64,000 nt of DNA, taken from assembly GCA_963848375.1 (NCBI GenBank), contig CAWKDK010000026.1:26689-90688 (forward strand), written 5' to 3'. A program made the translations under genes and the position numbers. The notes beneath the pieces are model-generated. The model saw nothing but the letters and a program-made list of their open reading frames with translations. It had not been told where the DNA came from and searched no databases. This DNA is from JAJPJE01 sp963848375 (GTDB lineage Bacteria > Acidobacteriota > Terriglobia > Terriglobales > Acidobacteriaceae). Of the stretch, positions 48,780-58,435 are shown in pieces (within the stretch, counting starts at the first letter, position 1; each line of letters opens with the position of its first letter).

Positions 48780-50033
48780 CTATTCGTAGCGCAGCGCTTC
48801 AATCGGATCCAGACGCGACGCGCGGATCGCTGGAATCATGCCGCTGACCAGTCCCACTACGGCCAGGATGCCGGTGGAAACCAGCACGCTGATTGGTGAA
48901 ATGATGAGTCGAATGTCGCCCGCCTCTCCGTGCTTCGCCAGCGCGCTATAAAACGTGAGGTTTCCCATAGAGAACGAAATCACGTAAGCGAACACGATGC
49001 CTAACAGCCCGCCCATGAACGTAATCGCCAGCGCTTCGGACAGAAACTGCACGAGGATATCGAAGCGTCGCGCACCCAGTGCCTTTTCCACCCCGATCTC
49101 GCGCGTTCGCTGGGTTACGCTGACCAGCATGATATTCATCAGCCCCACACCGCCGATCCCCAGCGTCAGAGTGCCGATAAAAGCCAGCATCACTTGCAGA
49201 GCCATCGTGATGATGCGGAATTGCGAAAGCTGCTCCATCATGCTGAATACAAACAGAGCTCGCTTATCGTCGGAACGGAAATTGTGTTGGACGGCCAACG
49301 TGCTGCGAACCGCTTTTTCGACGTCGCCATAGTTGTATCCGAGAAAATCCAGCCAGATCATGTCGACGTAGTACGTATTGCGAAAATCGCTCATGGCTGG
49401 AAGAGGGATATAGACGACGCGGTTGATACTGTTCTCCGTGCCTTCCTGCGGTCTGGCCTTGAGCACACCGATCACTTCGTAGGGAATGCCGCTGATACGT
49501 ATCTTCTCGCCCAGAGGGAAGCGCCCGGAAAATAGTTTTTCTTTCGATTCCGAGCCCAGCACGCAAACACGCGCGCGCAGTTGCATATCTTCAGCGCTGT
49601 AGAAACGGCCTACCTCCATCTGCAAGTTCTGAATCTCCTGCAGGTTGGGATTGCCACCGTGAATGTCCCAGGTATAAGAACGCCCCTCGTAGCTGACTGG
49701 CCCGTTGTAAAACGACTCGGGAGTTATGCGCGTCACTTCCGGCACATTCACGACCACGCGATCAATGTCGTCCCTGGTCAACCGGATACTGGTACCGGCC
49801 TTGTTGCCTCCCGCCTGCATCGACGTACGCCCACCCGCAATGCCCATCGCCTGCATGCTGGCGTAGCTCCTGAATATGTTGACAATTGCTGTAGAGAAAC
49901 CCGTGCCGTAGGCCAGCAGCAGGACCACGGTGGCGATTCCCCACGCCATACCCAACATCGTCAGGGCAGTTCGCCTGCGGTTGTGCTTAAGCGATACGTA
50001 CGCTTCCGAGATGACGTCTTTCGCCTGGCTCAT
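48780..50033 (-). CDS. MacB/FtsX-type ABC transporter permease (second of a pair)
   Basis: 417 residues. The N-terminal helix (RTALTMLGMAWGIATVVLLL) is followed by a MacB-type periplasmic domain (about 45-240), then three C-terminal helices forming the FtsX domain: MLAFIGTLTLGIGGVGLMNI, then EIGVEKALGARR (coupling helix), and a final SGMIPAIRASRLDPIEALRY. The start lies 3 bp after the upstream permease stop, so the two are one operon. No ATPase or membrane-fusion gene is adjacent; the complex must use parts encoded elsewhere. Likely exports peptide, lipid or drug-like substrate, or transmits mechanical force. Confidence 0.9.
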   Translation of the reverse strand: MSQAKDVISEAYVSLKHNRRRTALTMLGMAWGIATVVLLLAYGTGFSTAIVNIFRSYASMQAMGIAGGRTSMQAGGNKAGTSIRLTRDDIDRVVVNVPEVTRITPESFYNGPVSYEGRSYTWDIHGGNPNLQEIQNLQMEVGRFYSAEDMQLRARVCVLGSESKEKLFSGRFPLGEKIRISGIPYEVIGVLKARPQEGTENSINRVVYIPLPAMSDFRNTYYVDMIWLDFLGYNYGDVEKAVRSTLAVQHNFRSDDKRALFVFSMMEQLSQFRIITMALQVMLAFIGTLTLGIGGVGLMNIMLVSVTQRTREIGVEKALGARRFDILVQFLSEALAITFMGGLLGIVFAYVISFSMGNLTFYSALAKHGEAGDIRLIISPISVLVSTGILAVVGLVSGMIPAIRASRLDPIEALRYE

Positions 50034-50036
50034 TCC

Positions 50037-51281
50037 TTACTCCTGACGAAGCGCTTCCACCGGCTGGAGCAGGGCCGCTCGCCGCGCCGGATAAAGTCCA
50101 GCGACAATGCCGGCCAGGGCAAGGCTCACGATGGCGAGTGCAGCAGTCGCTGGGTAGATATGGGGCAGTTCGAATCCATCCATCGGCGGCAGAAGCCCAA
50201 AAAGCAGGGTGGCTATATACGCCGCGCCCACGCCAATGCCCCCACTGATTCCGGTAAGCATCAGGCCTTCCATAAAGAACTGGAGCAGGATGCTGCGATT
50301 GGTAGCGCCCAAAGCCTTGCGAAGGCCAATCTCGCGCGTACGCTCCGTTACCGATATCAGCATAATGTTGATCACTCCGATTGCGCCCAGCCCAAGTGTC
50401 ACCAGGCCGACGGCTCCCAGGAACGTATCCATGGCATCGGAGATTTTTCCCATCATCTCCGCGCTTTCGATGGAGTCCCAATCGTCGAAAGCATCCGGCG
50501 TCTCGGGATCGAAGTTATGGTTCCGCGCAACAATGGCGCGGACGGCTTTCTTCGCTTCCTCGTGTCGCTCCCGAGTAATCGGCTGGTAGGCTACATACTT
50601 GATTGCCTTCGCATTCCCGTCGCCCTGCATCGGGAAATAGATACCCATAGTGGAGTACGGCATGAGCAGGCGCATGTTCTGGTCGTTGTTGTTCCCATGA
50701 CCGACCTTCTGCATCGTCCCAATCACCTGGAACGGTATCCCATTGATGAGCAGCGTGCTGCCTACCGCCGGATGACCAGGAAACAATAAGCGCACGAATT
50801 CGTTCCCGATCACGCAGACATTGTGGCGCTGGCGTTCGTCGTCCCAATTCAAAGAGCGCCCCTGTGCGATCGGCTGGTAGCGAATACCCGTGAACTGCGG
50901 TTCGGCGCCGTCCACGTAACCATTGCTGCTGCCATACTCGCTTACCAGGCGAAGATCACCGCGGTAAATGACCGGCGTGGCATTACGCACGAACGCCGAG
51001 CTGCGAATATCCAGATAGTCCTGGTAGTTCAGGTAGTACTGGCGAGACGAAAGCTGGCTGCCACCCACCGCCGGCACCCGCCCATTGAAAATCTGCAAAT
51101 AGTCTTCGCCGAAGCTTTCCATGCTCTTGGCGGTTCCGGCACGAAAGCCCTCCCCTAACCCCACCAGGAGCAACAGCGACCCCACGCCCCACGCAATTCC
51201 AAACATGGTTAGGAACGAGCGAAGTTTGTGCGCCCACATGGCGCGTAAAACCTGGCCGAAGCTGTCGCTAAATCGCCTCAT
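50037..51281 (-). CDS. MacB/FtsX-type ABC transporter permease (first of a pair)
   Basis: 414 residues, same layout as its neighbour: N-terminal helix (LRSFLTMFGIAWGVGSLLLL), MacB periplasmic domain (about 45-250), and the FtsX domain with LGAIGVINIMLISVTERTRE, coupling helix EIGLRKALGATN and ending AALLQPVEALRQE. The two share perhaps a third of residues by eye and are probably a tandem duplication forming a heterodimer. No nucleotide-binding subunit lies in the window; the nearby ABC-F protein is not a transporter ATPase. Confidence 0.9.
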   Translation of the reverse strand: MRRFSDSFGQVLRAMWAHKLRSFLTMFGIAWGVGSLLLLVGLGEGFRAGTAKSMESFGEDYLQIFNGRVPAVGGSQLSSRQYYLNYQDYLDIRSSAFVRNATPVIYRGDLRLVSEYGSSNGYVDGAEPQFTGIRYQPIAQGRSLNWDDERQRHNVCVIGNEFVRLLFPGHPAVGSTLLINGIPFQVIGTMQKVGHGNNNDQNMRLLMPYSTMGIYFPMQGDGNAKAIKYVAYQPITRERHEEAKKAVRAIVARNHNFDPETPDAFDDWDSIESAEMMGKISDAMDTFLGAVGLVTLGLGAIGVINIMLISVTERTREIGLRKALGATNRSILLQFFMEGLMLTGISGGIGVGAAYIATLLFGLLPPMDGFELPHIYPATAALAIVSLALAGIVAGLYPARRAALLQPVEALRQE

Positions 51282-51619
51282 GTTTCAAGCTACGAACAAT
51301 AGACGGACAAAGTTCCTACTTATGTCGAGATTCGCGCGCGACCTGTACCGTTTTTGCATGCTCTGGTCCCAGATCACAGCGGCATTCACACTTTGACATA
51401 GGCGCTATGAGTTTCGCCTGCCAGCGCGGGGTTCCGTCAAAATCAATTTCCTGTTTCGGAACTGCGCGAGCGAGAATCGCGGCGCCTACTCTCTTAGACG
51501 CCAAGTTTGGACAAACGATTTGCCGCGAAGCCACGTTCCCGATGTGAAACGACGTTTTGTAACAAGAATCTCTTTCCCCATCGGATGGAAGCGAATTTTT
51601 ATGTAGCATCCGTTCACGT
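51282..51619. other. Intergenic region upstream of the permease operon
   Basis: 338 bp between divergent genes. It should hold the promoter of the permease pair. No convincing ORF, hairpin or repeat was seen. Confidence 0.35.
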
Positions 51620-51826
51620 ATGACGAGAGTGACATCAGCTGTACTGTGGAGCCTTGGGGCTGTGGCGCTCACTTACGCGATGTTCTTCGCAACAGCCTGT
51701 TTGAAAGCCTTTCGGGCGAACCTCGCAATGGGCATGGGAGTTTTCCCAGGAATCCTGATCACACCAGCTTTCTGGATAGTGTCGGCAGTCGTTTTTGTCG
51801 CAATAATGATCTGGAAGCTTAGATAA
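51620..51826 (+). CDS. Small two-helix membrane protein
   Basis: 68 residues. Two hydrophobic segments (AVLWSLGAVALTYAMFFATA and ILITPAFWIVSAVVFVAIMI) are joined by a short polar loop (CLKAFRANLAMG), and the protein ends in a basic KLR. No Shine-Dalgarno is visible. No family recognised. The composition and coding length fit a genuine small membrane protein. Confidence 0.5.
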   Translation: MTRVTSAVLWSLGAVALTYAMFFATACLKAFRANLAMGMGVFPGILITPAFWIVSAVVFVAIMIWKLR

Positions 51827-51855
51827 GCATCGCTCGCTGACGTCTCCGCAACGAC

Positions 51856-53695
51856 CTACGAAACGTCATCGAGTAGCGGAGACCGCGAATTGCCCGCTTT
51901 CTGTTCCAGTTGCGCCCAGCGTTCATACAGAGCGTCCAGCTCTGCTTGCGCCGCTACCCGTTCAGCATCCACAGCTAACAGCCTCGGACCATCGCTCGCG
52001 ATCGCCGGATCTTCCAACTCCGCCTGCTTGCTTTGCAGCACTCTGTTCCGCGTCGGCAATGCGCTGCTCGATCCCGGCATATTCCCTCGCCTCGAGATAC
52101 GAGAGTTTCTTTTTGGACTCCGCTGAACTCCCGCCCCCCGAAGCCGGAGCAGGCTGAGTCGACCGACGTGCCCTTACCGTTGTCTTCCTCTCAGCTTGCC
52201 ATGTTTCCCACTGCGAATAGTCTGCAAAGCTTTCTGCACTGCCTTGCCCATCCAGACCCAGCACAATCGTGGACACGCGATCGAGCATGTAGCGGTCATG
52301 GGTCACCAGCAGAAGCGAGCCGCGAAATTCCAGCAGGCTTTCTTCCAGAATTTCCAGCGTGGGAATATCGAGGTCGTTCGTGGGCTCATCCAGCAACAGG
52401 ACGTCGGCAGGCTGCAGCATCAGCTGAGCAATCAGCACGCGCGCTCGTTCTCCTCCGGAAAGCCGCCCCACCGGTTGGTCGAGCTGTTCGCCAGTGAAGA
52501 GGAACTTCGCAGCCCAGGAGGCAACGTGAACCACGCGATCCTGGTAGACAACCGAATCCGCCTCTGGAGCCAGCGCTCGACGCAGAGTGGTATTCATATC
52601 GAGCTGCCGGCTTTGGTCGAAATACACGATGCGCAACTTATCGGCCCTGCGGATTTCCCCGGCCGCGGGTGTCCATTCTCCCAGCAGCAGGCGCAGTAGA
52701 CTCGTCTTTCCGCTTCCGTTCGGCCCGACCAGGCCCACCCGCATCCCCGCTGTGATGACGAAGTTCAGCCCTTCGAACAGCGTACGATCCGCTATCTCGC
52801 AAGTAACGTTCTGAACTTCGATCAGGCGTTTCGTTTTTCGATCCGTGGCCGAGAAATCAATTTGCGCGGTCGCGCTCCGAGTTCTGGCATTCAGATCCGC
52901 CAGGTCGCTCATCAGTTCGCCGGCTTTATCGATCCGCGCTTTGGATTTGCGGGTACGTGCTTTCGCTCCTCGCCGCAGCCACTCGATCTCCGAGTGAACC
53001 AGATTCTCCAGAGCTTCCTGCCGCTTAGCCTGTGCGTGCAGAAACTCTTCTTTCTTCTCCAGGAAGGCGCTGTAATTTCCACGTACGCGCAGCACTCCAT
53101 CGGGATACACCCGGCTGAGCTCCGCCATGTCGGTGGCCACGTTCTCCAGAAAGTAGCGGTCATGGCTCACCACGACGCAGGCGAATGCCGCTTCTTCGAG
53201 CAGCGCTTCGAGCCACTCAATACCGGCGAGGTCTAGATGATTGGTCGGCTCGTCCAACAGCAAAATGTCGGGCGCCTGCACCAGCGCCTCCACAATCGCC
53301 AACCGCTTCTGCCATCCGCCTGATAACGCCGCCGCTTCCGCTTCTAGATCTTCAAAGCCTGCGCGCCCCAGCGTCTCGAACTGGTTGCTGGGTTCCGAGC
53401 CATTTGTCGCCGACCTCTGCAACGCCCGTTCCACGACAGATCGCACCGTATCGCCCGGCTTGAATCTGGAATCCTGCTCCACGTAGACGTTGCGAACACG
53501 CTTGCGGATCGATAGATCGCCACTGTCCGGCTCTTCCATCCCAGCCAGAATGCGCAGCAACGTAGACTTCCCAGAACCGTTCGGCCCAATTAGCCCAATG
53601 CGATCTCCTTCCGAGATTGTGAAAGAGACGTCCTGAAACAGAGGTTTCGCTCCAAACGCTTTCGAAATGCTTTGTGCGTTAATGATCGGCGGCAA
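51856..53695 (-). CDS. ABC-F family ATPase, Uup-like, with C-terminal coiled coil (frameshift)
   Basis: As written the frame ends early (577 residues). Removing one base near 52042 restores AEQVLQSKQAELEDP and extends the protein to about 612 residues with a normal C-terminal coiled coil. It has two complete ATPase domains: GPNGSGKSTLL, LSGGWQKRLAI and LLLDEPTNHLD; then GPNGSGKTSLL, LSGGERARVLI and LLLDEPTNDLD. The inter-domain P-site linker includes LVHSEIEWLRRGAKARTRKS. No membrane parts. ABC-F proteins act on the ribosome; the C-terminal coiled coil suggests Uup, which also binds branched DNA. Confidence 0.92.
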
Positions 53696-53811
53696 CTGGC
53701 TGAAATCCCTTCTAGTCCTCTAAAAGGTTATCAGGAAATGCGGAGGTGTCTGGAACCAAACGGATTAGTGGTGAGACACCCATTCAGTCGTTTCGGACTA
53801 GAATCTCGATC

Positions 53812-54369
53812 ATGGACGGGAACGTTCAATCCGACCTGGTTCGTTTCTACAGTGGCGTCGGACCGGACCACCGAGGTCGCTATCTCAGTGACATCCAGCA
53901 GTGGTCAGATGATCGCCTGGAAGCTGTTCACGACTACATCCAGTGGCTATTCCCTTTGCTTGAGCCGAGTGCCTTTAATGTCGCAGCCCCGGTTTTGACC
54001 TCGACGTCCATACAACAGTTTCGAGCGCAGCCCGAGCTACAGCAGAAACTACGGGCCTCTTTTCTGCGCATGATGGACTTCTACGGGCTCCAGGTTCATT
54101 CAGGCGAGAAGATCGTCGTAACTCGCGCCGCCGGTTTTGCCGCGAGATCGCGGGTATGGCTTTCAGCCGGGAATCACAATCATCTGCGGATCACAAGAAT
54201 TCTGCGAAGTCTTAGACTCCTCGGCCTGGAAGGAGAAGCAACGGCGTTCTTCGACTGTTTGTCTGAGATCTATCGAAATGAGCAGAAAGAACCGTTCGCC
54301 GCGATCAGCGAGGAAACGATGTTCTATTGGAGAGAAGCCGCGACCCGGCCTACAAGCCAGGCGAGATAG
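53812..54369 (+). CDS. OGFr-like domain protein
   Basis: 185 residues from ATG at 53812. The core VRFYSGVGPDHRGRYLSDIQ, then EAVHDYIQWLFPLLEPSAFN and APVLTSTSIQQF, matches the opioid-growth-factor-receptor conserved domain (OGFr_N), which also occurs in bacteria. The remaining part (LRITRILRSLRLLGLEGEAT) is helical and rounds out the domain. The name is historical: no opioid link is implied. Cytoplasmic, function unknown in bacteria. It stands between a divergent ABC-F gene and a minus-strand gene. Confidence 0.8.
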   Translation: MDGNVQSDLVRFYSGVGPDHRGRYLSDIQQWSDDRLEAVHDYIQWLFPLLEPSAFNVAAPVLTSTSIQQFRAQPELQQKLRASFLRMMDFYGLQVHSGEKIVVTRAAGFAARSRVWLSAGNHNHLRITRILRSLRLLGLEGEATAFFDCLSEIYRNEQKEPFAAISEETMFYWREAATRPTSQAR

Positions 54370-54480
54370 GCATCCGGCACGACGTGTTTGGCACATTGGA
54401 AGGTAGTCTCTACAGGTCTTTAGAATATCCGGTGCTGAGACACGTTCTGATAAACGAGTGGCCGAACTGGTGAAACCGGC

Positions 54481-54858
54481 TCAACTGGCTACAGTCCAAC
54501 CCAGATACGCGTACGCCTCTTCCAGCGACTTGACGACGTGCACGTTCGGGCGATGCCCGTCAGCGTAACACTGGAACATCCGCGTGACGCCGAAGATGTG
54601 CCCTTGCGGCGCAACAATGACGCGCACGATCTCTTCCGGAAGTGGTGACGGTGCCCGTGCAATGAACCGGACTACTTCAGTGGAAATCTCAAAGCCGGTG
54701 ACGCCGGACAGGTCGACGAGAAGAACATCGGGTGCTTGGGATTCGAGAAGTCTTCTTACCTCGGCAGTCAGTTCTATTAAGGTCTGCTCGGTGACAATTC
54801 CGTCCATCGAAGCGCGAAGTACCTTGTTCCCTGCCTCAAACTCAACCACGAACTCCAC
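54481..54858 (-). CDS. STAS-like small protein
   Basis: 125 residues from GTG at 54858 (GGGGAG six bases upstream). The alpha/beta pattern fits an anti-sigma-antagonist/SpoIIAA-like fold: strand VVEFEAGNKVLRASMDGIV, helix LTAEVRRLLESQ, strand DVLLVDLSGVTGF with a Ser after a hydrophobic strand, and strand VRVIVAPQGHIFG. It may work as a phospho-switch or dimer partner. No cognate kinase or phosphatase is adjacent. The family call is tentative. Confidence 0.6.
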   Translation of the reverse strand: MEFVVEFEAGNKVLRASMDGIVTEQTLIELTAEVRRLLESQAPDVLLVDLSGVTGFEISTEVVRFIARAPSPLPEEIVRVIVAPQGHIFGVTRMFQCYADGHRPNVHVVKSLEEAYAYLGWTVAS

Positions 54859-55046
54859 TGCCGACTCCCCAGGGAACAAGTAAAACGAGGAAAAATAGGA
54901 CCTTCGTACCCACCTGTGTTCCAACTGGAATGCAAATGCTCAGATGGCTCTATTGCATGAAGATGCTGCGTAAATCGGTTCAGATGCAGAGTATTCACAT
55001 AGTGGGTACTATCAACACGGTTACGAGATCGAGGAAAGAGAGGAGT

Positions 55047-55121
55047 TGGTAGCGCTACCGGGAATCGAACCCGGGTTTGAAGATTGAGAATCTTCCGTCC
55101 TAACCCCTAGACGATAGCGCC
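55047..55121 (-). tRNA. tRNA-Glu (anticodon CTC)
   Basis: Minus-strand cloverleaf: acceptor GGCGCTA/TAGCGCT (first pair G-U), D arm with GTCTAGGGGTTAGGAC, anticodon stem GAAGA/TCTTC with loop TTCTCAA (anticodon CTC), and T arm CCGGG-TTCGATT-CCCGG. The 3' CCA is encoded (55047-55049). All stems pair well. Confidence 0.95.
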
Positions 55122-55425
55122 ACTGGGACCACGCAGAATACCGCGGACAACTCGGATTATAACAAAATAGACGCTCAATTCCGGCACTCCCCCGCTCGTT
55201 GCCGGCGCACTCACGCGATCGTTCCCGAGGATCATTGCACGCCCGAATTACACGTCAAACCACTCGTCCCGACCTTCGTCCCCGCAACTTTTGGACAATC
55301 TTTTTACAACTTTCATGTCTAGCCCGCGCTAGAATTTCCGCAGTGGGGCGCATCTCTCTGTTCTTTTAGTCACTTCAACATTTCCGCTCAACATGCAGCA
55401 AAGGCGCATCTTCAGGAGGTTTCCG
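55122..55425. other. Intergenic region between tRNA-Glu and the VWFA gene
   Basis: About 300 bp. It contains the upstream region of the tRNA and, at 55414-55419, the AGGAGG that fixes the VWFA start. No gene seen. Confidence 0.4.
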
Positions 55426-56409
55426 ATGCGTTCTCGGGGCTCTCGAGTCTTCGTATTTGTGGCAGCGCTTACCGCTTGCCTGCTTGTCGCTATCGTCCCT
55501 CGGCTTAGCGCGCAGGATTCTGTGCCCACCGTTACCGCGCGTCTCCTCGATCCAGATGCGGGGATGGTCACCATTTCCAAGCGCGTCGACGAGGTGAGCC
55601 TGCTGTTCACCGTTACTGACACCAAGGGACGATTCGTCACCGACCTGAACGCATCCGATCTCCAGGTCTTCGACAACCGCCTGCCGCCGGAGAGCATTCG
55701 CCTTTTTCAGAGGGAAAGCGACCTGCCCCTGCGCGTCGGACTGGTCGTCGATCTCAGTGAGTCGATCACCCAGCGTTTTAAGTTCGAGAAGAAGGCGGCG
55801 GCGACTTTCCTGAAGAAGTCGTTGCGCCCTGCCACCGATCAGGCCTTCGTGGTTGGATTTAACGAAAGGGTTCAGCTGGTGCAGAACTTCACCAACGACA
55901 CCGCCGTGCTCGGGACATCCGTCCAGAAGATGCACGCCGGCGGAAATACATCACTCTACGATGCTATTGTTTTCGCCTGCCGCAAACTGCAGGAGCAACC
56001 CCGCGACCGCCTGGTGCGCAAGGTCCTCATCCTCATTACCGACGGACAGGATACGGCCAGCAAAAGCATCCTCGCCGACGCGCAGCAAGCCGCCGCCCGG
56101 GCCGAGACCGCGATCTTCGCCCTCAGCACCAACGATCTCGCTCACGATGAGTATCCCCGCGGCGAAGCCGTCCTCGAGTTGCTGACCAGGTACACCGGCG
56201 GGCAGATTCTGCGCGCGCGCGAATCGGACGAACTTTCCCATGCCTTCGCGCAGGTAGAAGATGCGCTGCGCAGTCAGTACTCTCTCGCCTACAAACCGGC
56301 CAACTTTGCCCCCGACGGCAGCTATCGCACTATCGAACTGCGCTCTCCGAAGGCGAAACTGCGCATCCAATGCCGGCGCGGTTATTTCGCTCCCCGCGAG
56401 GGACAGTGA
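55426..56409 (+). CDS. Secreted VWFA-related protein
   Basis: 327 residues from ATG at 55426 (AGGAGG six bases upstream). A signal peptide (VFVFVAALTACLLVAIVPRL) is followed by an Ig-like N-terminal region (about 35-95). The von Willebrand A fold (about 100-290) has the MIDAS motif DLSES in LRVGLVVDLSESITQ, a later Thr/Ser in GGNTSLYDAI and ILITDGQDT. The C-terminal segment (YSLAYKPANFAPDGSYRTIE) is typical of the acidobacterial VWFA-related family. It probably binds a protein ligand with metal in the envelope; function unknown. Confidence 0.9.
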   Translation: MRSRGSRVFVFVAALTACLLVAIVPRLSAQDSVPTVTARLLDPDAGMVTISKRVDEVSLLFTVTDTKGRFVTDLNASDLQVFDNRLPPESIRLFQRESDLPLRVGLVVDLSESITQRFKFEKKAAATFLKKSLRPATDQAFVVGFNERVQLVQNFTNDTAVLGTSVQKMHAGGNTSLYDAIVFACRKLQEQPRDRLVRKVLILITDGQDTASKSILADAQQAAARAETAIFALSTNDLAHDEYPRGEAVLELLTRYTGGQILRARESDELSHAFAQVEDALRSQYSLAYKPANFAPDGSYRTIELRSPKAKLRIQCRRGYFAPREGQ

Positions 56410-56616
56410 ATTTGGATCGAGATAGGTTTGCGGATTAAGAGAGAATCTGCGAGTGCCCCATCCTATGCGTCTTTTGCGTACGGTGGGATTCCACAAACGC
56501 CGCGAGTGAAACTCTTAAAAGACTTCGCCCTAAAAAACTTCGGCGCCCACTCCTTAGCCTGATTGGCCCCAGAGTAAGCGCCTTGCAGATCACAAATTAC
56601 TCAACTACCAATCCCA

Positions 56617-57114
56617 CTAGACCGGCAGCAGCTCCGGCGCTCGCGGCAACTCCTTCGCGGACTCCGGTTCATTCACATGCATCTTCTTCTCATTCTTATG
56701 ATCCGGTTTCTGCATGTCGATCGTGCCATGGAAATAAGCGCCTTCTTCAATGCTTAGCCGGCGAGTGACAATGTCGCCATTAACCGAGCCACCACTACGA
56801 ATCTCCAGGCGCTCGCTCACTTGCAGATTGCCATTTACTGCGCCGCGCACCACTACTTCAGCCGCGTTGATCGTGGCTTTTACTTTGCCGCTCGGCCCAA
56901 TGCCCACATAGCAGCCGCCGACGTTCACCGTGCCTTCCACCGTTCCTTCGATCAGCAACGGCTCTGTTCCTGAAATCTCACCTTTAATAATAAGGTTCTT
57001 GCCGATCACGGCGTTGGGTGTGTTGATCGAGGCTTTCGGCCCGTCTTCCGGCCGGAACGTTTGTGGTTTGCTGTTTGCAGAGGCGGAGCCATCAACTGGC
57101 TCGGGTTTCCACAT
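56617..57114 (-). CDS. Bactofilin
   Basis: 165 residues from ATG at 57114 (GGGAGGAG upstream). A flexible N-terminal tail (about 1-30) precedes the bactofilin beta-helix: VIGKNLIIKGEISGTEPLLI, EGTVEGTVNVGGCYVGIGPS, with repeats rich in Gly and Val to about 125. A charged C-terminal tail follows. Bactofilins self-assemble into cytoskeletal filaments that help set cell shape or place envelope enzymes. The final unit RSGGSVNGDIVTRRLSIEEG is complete. Confidence 0.92.
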   Translation of the reverse strand: MWKPEPVDGSASANSKPQTFRPEDGPKASINTPNAVIGKNLIIKGEISGTEPLLIEGTVEGTVNVGGCYVGIGPSGKVKATINAAEVVVRGAVNGNLQVSERLEIRSGGSVNGDIVTRRLSIEEGAYFHGTIDMQKPDHKNEKKMHVNEPESAKELPRAPELLPV

Positions 57115-57384
57115 GAGCGTCTCCTCCCGTTGGGATTGGTGCCCTTTGTACAGGGACTTGCGCGTAGTGGCGAGATGACGGAGAAACATGGCCAAGTAGA
57201 CGATGCAGCCTCAGTTAATAACTCCGGGCTGCATCTTCTACTTCGGCGCAATGAGCGAAAGCTTGAGGCGACGACGCAGCCTGAGTCGGCGCCGGGGCCC
57301 TCGCCCGCGCACTTCACGAACCACGACTCTTTTGCTTGTCATCACGAGCTCGCGCAGCGAGCGAGGGACCTGCATTTCCGCCTT

Positions 57385-58341
57385 CTACTGCTTCGTCTCC
57401 AGCGGGTGCTGCGCCTGCTCGAAGAACTCATTCTGCAGCTTCAGACTCGTCTCGTCGGCCTTGATCACTTTCACGGTTTCAGCAATCCCGTCCACCCAAT
57501 TCTTCATCGTGTACTCACCCAGCTCCTTCGTGCCCAACGATCCATCGCCGGAGTAATGATTCGGAAACCGCGCATACCACCAGATCCCCGTATACACCGC
57601 CTCCGGCAGCGCGCTCAGCCTTGCCTGATCAGCTCCCGACTGCGATTTCGCGCGATCCATATGCACCAGATTCGGAGCCGCTATCATCATCGTCGACGTC
57701 TCCGTCTGACCCGCGTGCATGTCGAGTTTGTCCTTGGCGCTAACCGCAGGCCCCGGGCCATCCGGCCTCCGTATGCTGATCGGGATCACGTACACAACGT
57801 AGTCCCGCTTCGACGCCATCTGCGACTGCGCGAATAACGGCAGCAGGCTATCGTTCCCGCCATGACCATTCACAATTGCAATCTTCTTGCAGCCGTTGCG
57901 CGCCATCTCGGCTACCGTCTCCTGCAGCAACTGAAGCTGCAATTGCAGGCTGTAGGCCAGCGTTCCGGGCTGGTGCCGGGCCTCGAAGATCTGTCCAAAG
58001 TAATAAGGTGGAAAGATGACCGCATACTCCTGTTTTGCCGCCTGCTCACTCGCGTAACGCACGTCAATGAGATCGGTGCCCAGCGGCAATTGCGGACCAT
58101 GCTTCTCGACTATCCCGAACGGCAGCATGCACGTGCCCTGTGCCTTCTGGATCGCCTGTATGAAATCGGGACCAGTCAGTTCCTCCCATTTTGCGGGCAG
58201 AACCGACTGCGCGAATAGTGATGTGCTGAATAGAATCGTGACGAAAATAGCGACTATAGCGGCCTTTGACCTGTCCATACGCCTCCGGGGTTCCTGAACG
58301 AACACTTTCGGCTCGGAATTGTAGTCCATCGCCTCGGACAT
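57385..58341 (-). CDS. Creatininase-family amidohydrolase, exported
   Basis: 318 residues; the ATG at 58341 gives a charged leader, while the ATG at 58278 (MDRSKAAIVAIFVTILFSTS) gives a clean signal peptide after GGAGG (3-base spacing). The creatininase fold follows: MLPFGIVEKHGPQLPLGTD (Glu and His metal ligands), ARHQPGTLAYS, NGHGGNDSLLPLF, and LDMHAGQTETSTM. These enzymes hydrolyse cyclic amides or formamides with zinc or manganese. Export is unusual for the family but common in acidobacterial homologues. Substrate unknown. Confidence 0.88.
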   Translation of the reverse strand: MSEAMDYNSEPKVFVQEPRRRMDRSKAAIVAIFVTILFSTSLFAQSVLPAKWEELTGPDFIQAIQKAQGTCMLPFGIVEKHGPQLPLGTDLIDVRYASEQAAKQEYAVIFPPYYFGQIFEARHQPGTLAYSLQLQLQLLQETVAEMARNGCKKIAIVNGHGGNDSLLPLFAQSQMASKRDYVVYVIPISIRRPDGPGPAVSAKDKLDMHAGQTETSTMMIAAPNLVHMDRAKSQSGADQARLSALPEAVYTGIWWYARFPNHYSGDGSLGTKELGEYTMKNWVDGIAETVKVIKADETSLKLQNEFFEQAQHPLETKQ

Positions 58342-58435
58342 CGCCTGTGCCGTTGTGAAACGCGGTTACCTTTGGTTCGGAAATTCCATCTCTGGTTAAT
58401 AGAATTACCGCTCCAATCCAGTATCATGACTTGCC

